Source: an uncultured Gammaproteobacteria bacterium (GTDB taxonomy: Bacteria; Pseudomonadota; Gammaproteobacteria; Pseudomonadales; Pseudomonadaceae). Taken from it: a stretch of 64,000 bases of DNA. Of the stretch, positions 36,600 to 44,422 are shown in pieces. The first letter of the stretch is position 1; each line of letters opens with the position of its first letter. The position numbers and the translations under genes are program-made. The notes under the pieces were generated by a model. That model saw only the letters and a list, made by a program, of their open reading frames with translations. It did not search any database and had not been told where the DNA came from. Location: assembly GCA_945612235.1 (NCBI GenBank), contig CALZAE010000001.1:32614-96613 (forward strand), given 5' to 3'.

Positions 36600-37919
36600 A
36601 TGAAAAATAAAATTAAACAACCACTCGCCCAGCGCTGGCTGGTTCCTGTGTGCGTAAGTCTTGCGTTAAGCGGCTGGGCAGTCGCTGAGACACGCCAAAT
36701 GTCCGAGACAGCTCAGCCCTCCTCAGAATGGATGAGCGGTTTCCCACCTGCACCTGAGCGTATTATTCGCAATTCCGATACCGATTTCTTTGCGGGTGAG
36801 AAACTGCGCTGGACCGTATGCCATATGCAAGAGCTGCTCCCGACCAAGGTGCTGCATCGCGGCTTAGGCGCGCCTGTTCCACTGGACTCTCAGCTTGATG
36901 AAGGCGTCGCCCAACTTAAATTCACCCCCACTGGCACGCAAGACAGCATGACTTGGGATGAAGCCTTTACAGTCAATCACACCGACGGCTTGATCGTCTT
37001 GCACAAAGGCAAAGTGGTGTACGAGCGTTACGACGGTTGCCTCGATGAGCAAGGCCTGCACGCTTCCATGTCGATGACCAAATCACTCACCGGCCTGTTG
37101 GCGGAAGTGCTGATCGCTGAAGGCGTGATTGATGAGACAGCTCTGGCTGCAGATCTTATTCCTGAGCTTAAAGACAGTGCATTTGGCAGTGCTACGGTGC
37201 GTCAAATCATGAATATGACCACCAGCCTTAAATACAGTGAAGATTACTCCGACCCTGAAGCAGATGTTTGGAAGTACTCACAAGCCGCCAGTCCAATGCC
37301 AAAAGCCGGTGACTTCACAGGGCCACGTACTTATTTCGAATACCTACAAACCGTGCAAGCTGAAGGCCAGCATGGCGAAGCTTTCGCTTATAAAACCATC
37401 AATACTGACACGCTAGGCTGGATTATTTCGCGCAGCACCGGCAAATCCCTGACCGATTTATTGTCGGAGCGCATTTGGCAGCGTATGGGTGCCGAGCAAT
37501 CAGCTAACCTCACTATCGACTCCATCGGTACACCCTTTGCAGGCGGTGGTTTAAGTGCTGGTCTGCGTGATCTCGCACGCATTGGTCAACTGATGCTCAA
37601 TGAAGGCCAGATCAATGGTGAGCAAATCATCCCTGCCCAAGCGGTCCGTAATATCCGCGAAGGTGGCGATCCTAAACTCTTCAAAAAAGCGGGCTATACC
37701 AGCATGCCCAACGGCAGCTATAAGAGCATGTGGTGGTTTTTCCACAATGATAACCAAGCCTATGCTGCACGTGGTGTACATGGCCAAACCATCTATGTTG
37801 ACCCCACAGCTGAAATGGTGATTGTGCGTTTTGCCTCACATCCGCAAGCTGCAAACGCAGGCAGCGATGCAACATCACTGCCGGCTTACCAAGCCGTGGC
37901 TGACTACTTATCGAAGTAA
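36600..37919 (+). CDS. Exported serine hydrolase, class C beta-lactamase/NylB-like
   Basis: The protein has 439 residues with an N-terminal signal peptide ending near AVAE. The catalytic S-x-x-K is S158-M-T-K161, the tyrosine motif is AYKTINTDT, and an HGQ (VHGQTIYVD) replaces the KTG triad. This is the pattern of esterases, amidases and 6-aminohexanoate-dimer hydrolases of this fold. RBS AAGGAAA. A periplasmic esterase or amidase releasing free steroid acids from conjugates is an attractive idea given the neighbours, but it is inference. No copy of the shared operator lies upstream. Confidence 0.8.
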   Translation: MKNKIKQPLAQRWLVPVCVSLALSGWAVAETRQMSETAQPSSEWMSGFPPAPERIIRNSDTDFFAGEKLRWTVCHMQELLPTKVLHRGLGAPVPLDSQLDEGVAQLKFTPTGTQDSMTWDEAFTVNHTDGLIVLHKGKVVYERYDGCLDEQGLHASMSMTKSLTGLLAEVLIAEGVIDETALAADLIPELKDSAFGSATVRQIMNMTTSLKYSEDYSDPEADVWKYSQAASPMPKAGDFTGPRTYFEYLQTVQAEGQHGEAFAYKTINTDTLGWIISRSTGKSLTDLLSERIWQRMGAEQSANLTIDSIGTPFAGGGLSAGLRDLARIGQLMLNEGQINGEQIIPAQAVRNIREGGDPKLFKKAGYTSMPNGSYKSMWWFFHNDNQAYAARGVHGQTIYVDPTAEMVIVRFASHPQAANAGSDATSLPAYQAVADYLSK

Positions 37920-37927
37920 GTCCAATC

Positions 37928-37962
37928 AATATCGGGGAACACTCTGAGTGCTCCCCGATATT
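37928..37962. terminator. Strong hairpin between convergent genes
   Basis: Stem AATATCGGGGA / TCCCCGATATT with inner pairs, ending in TTTAAA. It lies between the serine hydrolase and the EthD gene, which converge. Confidence 0.65.
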
Positions 37963-37989
37963 TAAACACGCCATGCGCTGATGACAGAC

Positions 37990-38631
37990 CTAAGGCAAAT
38001 ACGCCTTAAAATTTTGACTTAAAGTAGCAGGCGGCGTGGCATGCGTTGTTACCGGCACCACAGCCAGCAAACCTGGTAAATCTCCCACTTGGGGTAAGGT
38101 AGTGGTTGCTTGCTCATCGGTTAAGGTCAGCCACAGCAGCGCTTGATAAGGAAAGCTCTGGCCTGTACGCGCGATGCACTCATCTAAACTGGCATGGCGT
38201 ACTGTATCGACGCTCGCCAACCAAGCCTTCACCGTAGGCTCAATCAATGCGGGCTGCTCAACACCTTGAAACAAGGCAACATAACGCGGCAAACCTAGCG
38301 TTGCATCCAGCGTGCCCACTAGCGTCTGCTCACGAACACTGGCGACTCGAATGTGCGTTGGATCCATAAACTTCAGTTCGTCTTCCACCATTAAGGCTCT
38401 AGACGCTGAGTTCATCACATCGCCACCGTTAAAGTCTGCTGCCATCGCAAACTCACTGATGCAGTCAAAATCTACACTGCGCGTATCCGTATCTGCCACA
38501 ACATGATTGCGTGTGTAGCGCACAAAAGGAAAATGCTGCATGCCTAACCAGCAGTGCGTGTCTTCGTAATAGGCTTGAAAATCTGCAGCACTCAAATCAG
38601 CACGCTTACTGAGCAACGAGATCGACTTCAT
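37990..38631 (-). CDS. EthD-domain protein (dimeric alpha-beta barrel, two repeats)
   Basis: The protein has 213 residues. The N-terminal repeat (KSISLLSKRADLSAADFQAYYED) is EthD/ferredoxin-like; a second, weaker repeat follows after about residue 110. EthD proteins accompany oxidative degradation clusters, and their enzymatic role is mostly unknown. Start has AAGGAGAC. Site K lies 67 nt upstream in reverse orientation, so the element may serve both this gene and the MFS-luxR unit. Confidence 0.7.
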   Translation of the reverse strand: MKSISLLSKRADLSAADFQAYYEDTHCWLGMQHFPFVRYTRNHVVADTDTRSVDFDCISEFAMAADFNGGDVMNSASRALMVEDELKFMDPTHIRVASVREQTLVGTLDATLGLPRYVALFQGVEQPALIEPTVKAWLASVDTVRHASLDECIARTGQSFPYQALLWLTLTDEQATTTLPQVGDLPGLLAVVPVTTHATPPATLSQNFKAYLP

Positions 38632-38698
38632 AAGTCTCCTTTAAGATCATAACTAACAACTGTGTCTGACCATTTAAAGTAAAAAAAGCTTGGCGCGC

Positions 38699-38716
38699 TA
38701 ACCTAAACGGACGATA
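38699..38716 (+). promoter_or_regulatory. Operator-like site K, between EthD gene and MFS-luxR operon
   Basis: It reads TAACCTAAACGGACGATA, 72 nt before the ATG at 38789. On the plus side a TAGACT occurs 18 nt after it; on the minus side TTTAAA occurs 20 nt after it. Confidence 0.6.
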
Positions 38717-38788
38717 CCCCAAGACAGTGTGCGATAGACTCTAAGTGATAGTTACGCATTTCAATAACAATAAATAAGAGTGCAAACG

Positions 38789-40096
38789 ATGACCCATTCG
38801 CCCGATATAGCCGCGAAGTCCACTGCTGTCACACCCGATGCCGACTCGCTCGATTCACCTTCACTCGCCTCGCTCTACCCCGATCAACGCCAAGCTTGGC
38901 TTGTGGTGGCTGGGATGGCAGTCACCTTGTGTATTTTGTTTGGCAGTACCCTGAACTCCTTTGGGGTGTTTATTCCACTGATCACCCAAACACTGGGTTC
39001 CAGCCACGAGCAAGCCGGCAATATTGCTTCAGCCTTTATGCTCACCATGACGCTGGCCATGCCGCTGGCGGGTTGGCTACTCGACCGCATTGGACCGCGC
39101 ACTGTGATGTCCACCGGTGCAGCCTTGATGGGGCTGGGTTATTTGCTGGCTTCCATCAGTCATGACCTCAATAGCATTACCTTAGCAATGGCAGTCAGTG
39201 GCGCAGGTATTGGTGCCTCAACTTATGTGCCGGCCATTGCGCTGGTGATGCGCTGGATCGATATTAAGCATCAAGGACTGGCCTTAGGTGTGATGCTCTC
39301 CGGCGGCTCAATCGGCGCGATGATTTTTCCGATCTTACTGACCCATATTGCCCAACTTTATAGCTGGCGCGTGGCCATGCAGTTTATTGCTGCGCTGGCG
39401 TTATTAGTCTGTGTGCCTATTTTATTATGGCTGGCACGTCTGCCTAAGCAGGCTTTACCGGGCAGCGATGCTCATAAACATCGACTGAACTTACCCGGCA
39501 AATCCATTCAGCAAGCCTTGCGCATGCCGCGTTATTGGCTGTGGGTGGCTTTACAGATTTTGATGACACTCAGCTCCTTGGGTATTTTAGTCAATGTGAT
39601 TCCCTATCTGATTTCGATTGGCTATTCGCCTCAAGAAGCCGCTACCACCTTTGCCTTTAAAAGCGTAGCGGGTTTAATCGGCAGCTTTACCTTTGGCATA
39701 TTAAGCAGCCGCTGGGATATCAAACCGCTCTTGATGATTGGTACAGCCATTGGTGGCTTTGGTATTTTGGCGTTATTGCTGGCGCATGATCCATCCTTTG
39801 GTTTTATCGCCGTTATGACTTTCACCATTGCTTGGGGCGCGACGTTTAACTTAGTCAATCAGCTCTCACCCATGCTGATGGAACAAACCATCGGTCAACG
39901 CAACTTCGGCACGCTACTGGGCGTGGGTAACCTGATTGCTGGTGTGGGTGCCGCGTTCAGCCCTAAGTTGGTCGGTTATTTACTCGACTCATCCGGCTCT
40001 TACTCAACCGCCTTGATTCTGTGCGCAGGTTGTATGCTGGGCGCACTGATCCCGATTGCTTTCCAGCATAAACGGGTACCTGTCAGCAATGAGTGA
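38789..40096 (+). CDS. MFS transporter of the OFA/monocarboxylate type, carrier 4
   Basis: The protein has 435 residues from the ATG at 38789; a GTG at 38780 is in frame. About 12 transmembrane helices, GSTLNSFGVFIPLITQTLG and SGGSIGAMIFP. It belongs to a different MFS branch (oxalate/formate and monocarboxylate carrier like) from carriers 1-3. It overlaps the luxR gene by 8 nt, so the two are translationally coupled. Confidence 0.85.
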   Translation: MTHSPDIAAKSTAVTPDADSLDSPSLASLYPDQRQAWLVVAGMAVTLCILFGSTLNSFGVFIPLITQTLGSSHEQAGNIASAFMLTMTLAMPLAGWLLDRIGPRTVMSTGAALMGLGYLLASISHDLNSITLAMAVSGAGIGASTYVPAIALVMRWIDIKHQGLALGVMLSGGSIGAMIFPILLTHIAQLYSWRVAMQFIAALALLVCVPILLWLARLPKQALPGSDAHKHRLNLPGKSIQQALRMPRYWLWVALQILMTLSSLGILVNVIPYLISIGYSPQEAATTFAFKSVAGLIGSFTFGILSSRWDIKPLLMIGTAIGGFGILALLLAHDPSFGFIAVMTFTIAWGATFNLVNQLSPMLMEQTIGQRNFGTLLGVGNLIAGVGAAFSPKLVGYLLDSSGSYSTALILCAGCMLGALIPIAFQHKRVPVSNE

Positions 40097-41297
40097 CGCG
40101 TATGCTGCAGATCAAAAGGACAGCTTAGTGACGCCAACGAGCGATACCACTGTGCTGCTGGATTTGGTGGGACTGGTGTATGCCACCATCAGTGAACAGC
40201 AGCCTTGGTCGAGCTTAGCCACAGGTTTACAGCAGCACCTGGACGCTAAAGCTGTGTCCATTACGCTGTATCACTCGCCTGAGCTCAGCCATGACATCCA
40301 AGTGATGGCATGCGAGCCAGGCGATCAAGTGGACTGGCTCGCGGTTGAGCGCAGCTACCGTGAGCACTTTGCACATATTGATGCCTTACACCCCAAACAG
40401 GTCAAGCCCGGGCAAGTCGTGGTTCTCGACACGCCCATGATTGACCCTGAGTGCGCGGATTACTTTGCTCGCTTAGGTATTTATGGCTCGTTGAGAACCT
40501 GCTTTAACGATCCCACCAGCCAAATGCGCTGCTGGGTTGATATTGTGCGCGGCAGCACTCAAGCCGCTAATGCCACATCAGATGCCTACGCTCGCGAGCT
40601 GTTAGAAGTCTTAGCCCCGCACTTATCACGTGCGCTGGGTCTGTATGCCAAGTTACAACAACACAAAATGCATCAAGATATTTATGCCATGGGGCTGGAT
40701 CACTTAGCTTTGGGTTGTTTAATACTCGATGGTCAAGCGCATATTCTTTGCGCGAACCAAGCAGCTAACGATATTCTGCGCCCTGACGTTGGCCTAAGCA
40801 TCGCTGGCCAACGGCTTTTGGCACAAGATACACAAGTGCAGCATGAGCTCAATCAAGCCATAGACAACGCCATTCAACTGCGTGCCACACCCCAATACAG
40901 CGATGAAATGCGCTTGCTGCGCGTCCCCCTGATCGATGGCATGTTACTGGGCTTGCTCGTCACGCCTGCCCCGTGGCTGCCACATTATCAAGGCCAGCAT
41001 GTCCCGCAAGTGATTATTTACGTGGTGAGCTTAGGCGATACCCGCAACTCTCAGGCTGCAGCGCAATCAACCCACGCCAGCGCGGCAGTGGCACGCTTAT
41101 TTGGGCTGACCCCACAAGAAAGTAAGTTAGCCTTGCTACTGGCCGCAGGCAGCAGCATGAACGAAGCCGCTGAGCAATTAGGGGTCGCCATTTCAGCAGC
41201 CCGTAACTATTCAAAAAATATTTATGCCAAGCTCAATATCCGCGGACAAAACGATCTGATACGCCTGATCTCGAAGAGCTTTGCCTTGCTGCGCTAG
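40089..41297 (+). CDS. LuxR-family transcriptional regulator (TesR-like)
   Basis: The protein has 402 residues from the ATG at 40089, overlapping the MFS stop; an ATG 33 nt earlier is in frame but inside the MFS gene. The long N-terminal part (about 1-320) is probably a PAS/GAF-like sensor. The C-terminal HTH (LFGLTPQESKLALLLAAG, then AEQLGVAISAARNYSKNIYAKL) is of the GerE/LuxR class. The testosterone regulator TesR of Comamonas is a LuxR-type activator of similar architecture, from memory. This is the only obvious regulator in the 43-kb cluster, so it is the best candidate to bind operator-like sites A-K. Confidence 0.8.
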   Translation: MSDAYAADQKDSLVTPTSDTTVLLDLVGLVYATISEQQPWSSLATGLQQHLDAKAVSITLYHSPELSHDIQVMACEPGDQVDWLAVERSYREHFAHIDALHPKQVKPGQVVVLDTPMIDPECADYFARLGIYGSLRTCFNDPTSQMRCWVDIVRGSTQAANATSDAYARELLEVLAPHLSRALGLYAKLQQHKMHQDIYAMGLDHLALGCLILDGQAHILCANQAANDILRPDVGLSIAGQRLLAQDTQVQHELNQAIDNAIQLRATPQYSDEMRLLRVPLIDGMLLGLLVTPAPWLPHYQGQHVPQVIIYVVSLGDTRNSQAAAQSTHASAAVARLFGLTPQESKLALLLAAGSSMNEAAEQLGVAISAARNYSKNIYAKLNIRGQNDLIRLISKSFALLR

Positions 41298-41412
41298 CAA
41301 CCATCAGTACCAACTGGCACTAGCGCACTGCCGCCCCATCTGCGTAGGATCACTGCAACAGCTGACCCTTCGCACTTCAGCATTTTTCTATGAGTTATTG
41401 AGGAATACGACA

Positions 41413-42771
41413 TTGGCTTGGAAAAAGTACGCCGACCTGCACGGGGCGCAAGCGCCAGCAAAAAAACTCTATGAAGCCGGCACCGTACCGATTAATTACA
41501 GCGCTTGGCCGCTGGAACAACCTGCCACGCAATACGCGGCACTCAATGCGGATATCGATACCGATGTGATAGTGATTGGCGCAGGTTTAGCCGGCTCTTC
41601 AGTGGCATTGCATTTAGCTGAACGTGGTATTCGTACTGTGTTGCTGGAAGCGGATCAGCCCGGTGCTGGCGCTTCTGGGCGTAATGCCGGTCATATCCAG
41701 CCGTATTTGTCGTCCCTTGAGCCTTTGCAAGACTTCGCTGATGGGGGCCGCAAGTTTCTGGATTACTTCACCAGCCACCGCAATATCATCGTTGATCTGT
41801 GCCAAAAGCATGGTATCGCCGCTGACGTGCACCAGCCCGGCATGATTGATGCCGCCAAAAAGCCCAGCGCCGAATTAGATAAAAAGGCCAAACTCTGGCA
41901 AGCACAGGGCTACAACATCGACATCATTGGCGCAGACACCTTGCAGCATATGCTGGGTACCGACGTCTACCAGCATGGTTTGTTGTGGCATGAAGGCGGC
42001 CAAGTCAACCCTTACCTCTTTACCAATGGCATGGTCACTGCCGCGCTCAATCTGGGTGCGCAAGTTTACGGTGATTCGCGAGTCTTGGCCTGCGAGCCCG
42101 TAGGCTCAAACTGGCGCATACGCACCGCACAGGGCAGCGTCACTGCAGGGCAAGTGGTGATCTGTACCAGCGGCCATACGGGTAATGCATTTTTCCCTGA
42201 ACTGCAGAACACCCACTACCCTTTAGTGGCCTGCGGTATGGCTACGCGCCCCTTGTCTGCTGAGCTACTCGCAGCCATCAACCCCTCGCGCAGTGTATTT
42301 ACTCAATACCCCGCTGGGCTGTTTCCTATTGTGATTGATGAGCGCAATCGTTTGGTCACCGCCACTATTCCAGGCATGCATAACGCGCAAAATGCCGAGA
42401 AATACTTCGCTTATTTTTTACGCTATTTACACCGCACCTTCCCCATCACGCGCAACGCCAATATCACTATGGAATCCTACTGGACCGGGATGACCGCCAA
42501 CTCATCGCATCATTACGATAAGTGCTACCCCAAGCTCTACCAAGTGGCCAAAGGTGTACACGGCCTGATGAATTTTGGTTCTTGGGGCAACTTACAAGGC
42601 CCCATGATGGGTATGAACTTAGCTCACGCCATTGCAGACGGTCGTATCGACGACTGCGTACTGCCGATCGAAAAGCCGCAGGCTGTGCGTTTCCCAAGTT
42701 TATTTGAAACTAAAATCCGGCGCACACTCATCCCTATTGCGCGTGTCGCGGATCGTTTTGATCTAACCTAA
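41413..42771 (+). CDS. FAD-dependent oxidoreductase, D-amino-acid oxidase/glycine oxidase fold
   Basis: The protein has 452 residues if started at TTG 41413, which has TTGAGGAA upstream; no ATG with a ribosome site fits and the frame upstream is not protein-like. The dinucleotide loop is VIVIGAGLAGSSVALHLAERG, followed by SGRNAGHIQ. This is the DAO fold used by amine and amino-acid oxidases. It lies 115 nt after luxR. Removal of glycine or taurine from conjugated bile acids or oxidation of the released amine is a speculative idea; the substrate is unknown. Confidence 0.75.
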   Translation: MAWKKYADLHGAQAPAKKLYEAGTVPINYSAWPLEQPATQYAALNADIDTDVIVIGAGLAGSSVALHLAERGIRTVLLEADQPGAGASGRNAGHIQPYLSSLEPLQDFADGGRKFLDYFTSHRNIIVDLCQKHGIAADVHQPGMIDAAKKPSAELDKKAKLWQAQGYNIDIIGADTLQHMLGTDVYQHGLLWHEGGQVNPYLFTNGMVTAALNLGAQVYGDSRVLACEPVGSNWRIRTAQGSVTAGQVVICTSGHTGNAFFPELQNTHYPLVACGMATRPLSAELLAAINPSRSVFTQYPAGLFPIVIDERNRLVTATIPGMHNAQNAEKYFAYFLRYLHRTFPITRNANITMESYWTGMTANSSHHYDKCYPKLYQVAKGVHGLMNFGSWGNLQGPMMGMNLAHAIADGRIDDCVLPIEKPQAVRFPSLFETKIRRTLIPIARVADRFDLT

Positions 42772-43010
42772 ACAGACTGCACCCGCGCTTTCGTTATCCT
42801 CCAGCCACGTATTGCACTTCAGCAAACGGGGCTTTGGGGTGATGGGCCAAGCTTTACCACTTAACGCCAGCTCTTTAATGGCCTTATGCATTTATATTGT
42901 TTTTTAACGCAAATAGATCGCACAGCCCCTGTATATGAGCTTGCGTGACCTTTATAAACCTACTGAACACCACTTCTCTCGCAGCTAAATGCTTGATTTC
43001 AAAATAAGTT
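42772..43010. other. Intergenic spacer before tRNA-fMet, no supported gene
   Basis: The spacer holds no convincing gene. A minus-strand open frame of about 43 codons (from 42892 leftwards) has no recognisable family or ribosome site and may be a remnant. Confidence 0.5.
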
Positions 43011-43038
43011 TTGACAGCCTGCAAAATCTGCGTATACT
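43011..43038 (+). promoter_or_regulatory. Sigma-70 promoter of tRNA-fMet
   Basis: TTGACA (43011-43016), 16-bp spacer, TATACT (43033-43038); the tRNA starts 7 nt after the -10. Confidence 0.85.
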
Positions 43039-43044
43039 TATCGG

Positions 43045-43121
<77 letters not shown>

Positions 43122-43125
43122 GATT

Positions 43126-43162
43126 AAAAAGCCTTAACTTTCAATGAGTTAGGGCTTTTTTT
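43126..43162 (+). terminator. Terminator after tRNA-fMet
   Basis: Stem AGCCTTAACT / AGTTAGGGCT (43130-43156) with a T tract to 43162. Confidence 0.8.
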
Positions 43163-43326
43163 ATGCCTGTCATTCCTGCTTTTAAAACCGCCTAAAAAGC
43201 CGCTGTGACACTTCTGTGCCCAAACCGTGCCCTGTGCGTGCCCATTTTTAAATTCCAAGTTTTTAGATACGCTCGATTTTGACCGTAAGCCTTTTTAGGG
43301 CACTGCTGTTTTTCATGGGCCGTTAG

Positions 43327-43536
43327 CCTATATTTACGCGGCTGGGCGTTCATGTGCAAGCTGCAGTTGCATCCGGTATTACCAGCAAAGACTCATGGCG
43401 TAGCTCGAAAGCTCAGGGCCTATACGAATTGCGCGATGGTTGGATTAAGCTTCATCACTCTTAGTAAAACGCCCTGTGCGGAGCCGCATGCAGGGTGTTG
43501 TAGGGGCTAAGGGCTAGAAGCCCTCAGCGACTCGAT
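43327..43536 (+). pseudogene. Remnant of a group II intron 3' end (maturase tail plus domains V/VI)
   Basis: A short open frame ending at TAG 43462-43464 encodes a tail, LGVHVQAAVASGITSKDSWR ... GLYELRDGWIKLHHS, that looks like the C-terminus of a group II intron reverse transcriptase/maturase with an internal deletion. It is followed by GCCCTGTGCGG / CCGCATGCAGGGTG (43471-43496), which folds like domain V, and by a hairpin GGGGCTAAGGGCT / AGCCCTC ending in GACTCGAT at 43536, like domain VI and the intron end. The rest of the intron is missing. Judged by eye only. Confidence 0.5.
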
Positions 43537-43627
43537 TAGCACTTATTATCTTTAAACCATCCGCCATGACTTCTTTTCGGGAGGATTACCCAGCCACCTA
43601 CAGATAAGTCAGTTTTTATAGCCAATT

Positions 43628-44407
43628 TTAAACAGCCAGAAACCTAAACACTTCTTGGTTGAAAATATCAGCCTGTTCAATATTTGAGATATGAGAAGCA
43701 TCAATTTTAAACAGTTGACTATGAGGCACCTTGTTCACTATAAACTGCCCATCTTCAACGGTCGTTACAGGATCCTGCAGACCAGCAATAACGAGCAGAG
43801 GAATAGAAATTCGCTCTATGCTTTCACGTAAATCTTCTATTGCTAATGCTTCACAACAGTTGGCATAGCCCATATTGCAGCCAGCAGCTAAATCCGCGCT
43901 TAAAGACGCAATAACATCTGCGTTTTCTTTAATAAAGCCCTCAGTAAACCAACGTGATGCAGCTGTAGCAGCAATTGAGTTCAGCCCGTTCTCCCGAACT
44001 AAGTTTGCGCGCTCTAGCCATGCTGCAGCCTGACCAATTTTCGCAGCGGTATTACAGACAATGATTTTATTGAAGCGCTCTGCTTTATGTATAGCCAGCC
44101 ATTGGCCAACTAAGCCACCCATTGATATGCCACAAAAACTTGCTTTTTCTACTTTTAAATAATCAAGTAAGTTAACAACATCTTGCCCAAGCTGACTGAC
44201 GGTATAAGGGCCATCAGGTGTCGATGAAGCACCGTGTCCGCGAGTGTCATAACAAATTACATAAAAGTCTTTTTTAAAAAACTCAACTTGTGATTTCCAC
44301 ATCGTCAAATTAGTACCCAAGGAATTGGATAGTACTAATGCAGGATGAACTGGATCACCAAATGTTTGGTAATTGAGTGTGACACCGTTTAAATTAAATT
44401 CTGACAT
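43628..44407 (-). CDS. catD: 3-oxoadipate enol-lactonase
   Basis: The protein has 259 residues and an alpha/beta hydrolase fold with the nucleophile in CGISMGG (near residue 95), SLGTNLTMW and a terminal histidine in DASHISN. It hydrolyses beta-ketoadipate enol-lactone to beta-ketoadipate. It is the last gene of the catBCIJFD unit, so catD rather than pcaD is the fitting name; the two are isofunctional. 15 nt gap to catF. Confidence 0.9.
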   Translation of the reverse strand: MSEFNLNGVTLNYQTFGDPVHPALVLSNSLGTNLTMWKSQVEFFKKDFYVICYDTRGHGASSTPDGPYTVSQLGQDVVNLLDYLKVEKASFCGISMGGLVGQWLAIHKAERFNKIIVCNTAAKIGQAAAWLERANLVRENGLNSIAATAASRWFTEGFIKENADVIASLSADLAAGCNMGYANCCEALAIEDLRESIERISIPLLVIAGLQDPVTTVEDGQFIVNKVPHSQLFKIDASHISNIEQADIFNQEVFRFLAV

Positions 44408-44422
44408 TTTAATATTCCAACC

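Noticed and set aside
42764..42780. A further near-match to the operator (TAACCTAAACAGACTGC) at the end of the DAO-type oxidase gene
   Set aside because: It overlaps the stop codon, lacks GACGATG, and no plausible gene follows within the usual spacing.
42764..42892. 43-codon minus-strand frame (MHKAIKELALSGKAWPI...) before tRNA-fMet
   Set aside because: No ribosome site, no recognised family, and it covers the end of the neighbouring oxidase gene; at most a remnant.
43163..43326. Possible integrase tail between the tRNA terminator and the intron remnant
   Set aside because: Short open frames here have no tyrosine-recombinase motifs; nothing supports a call.
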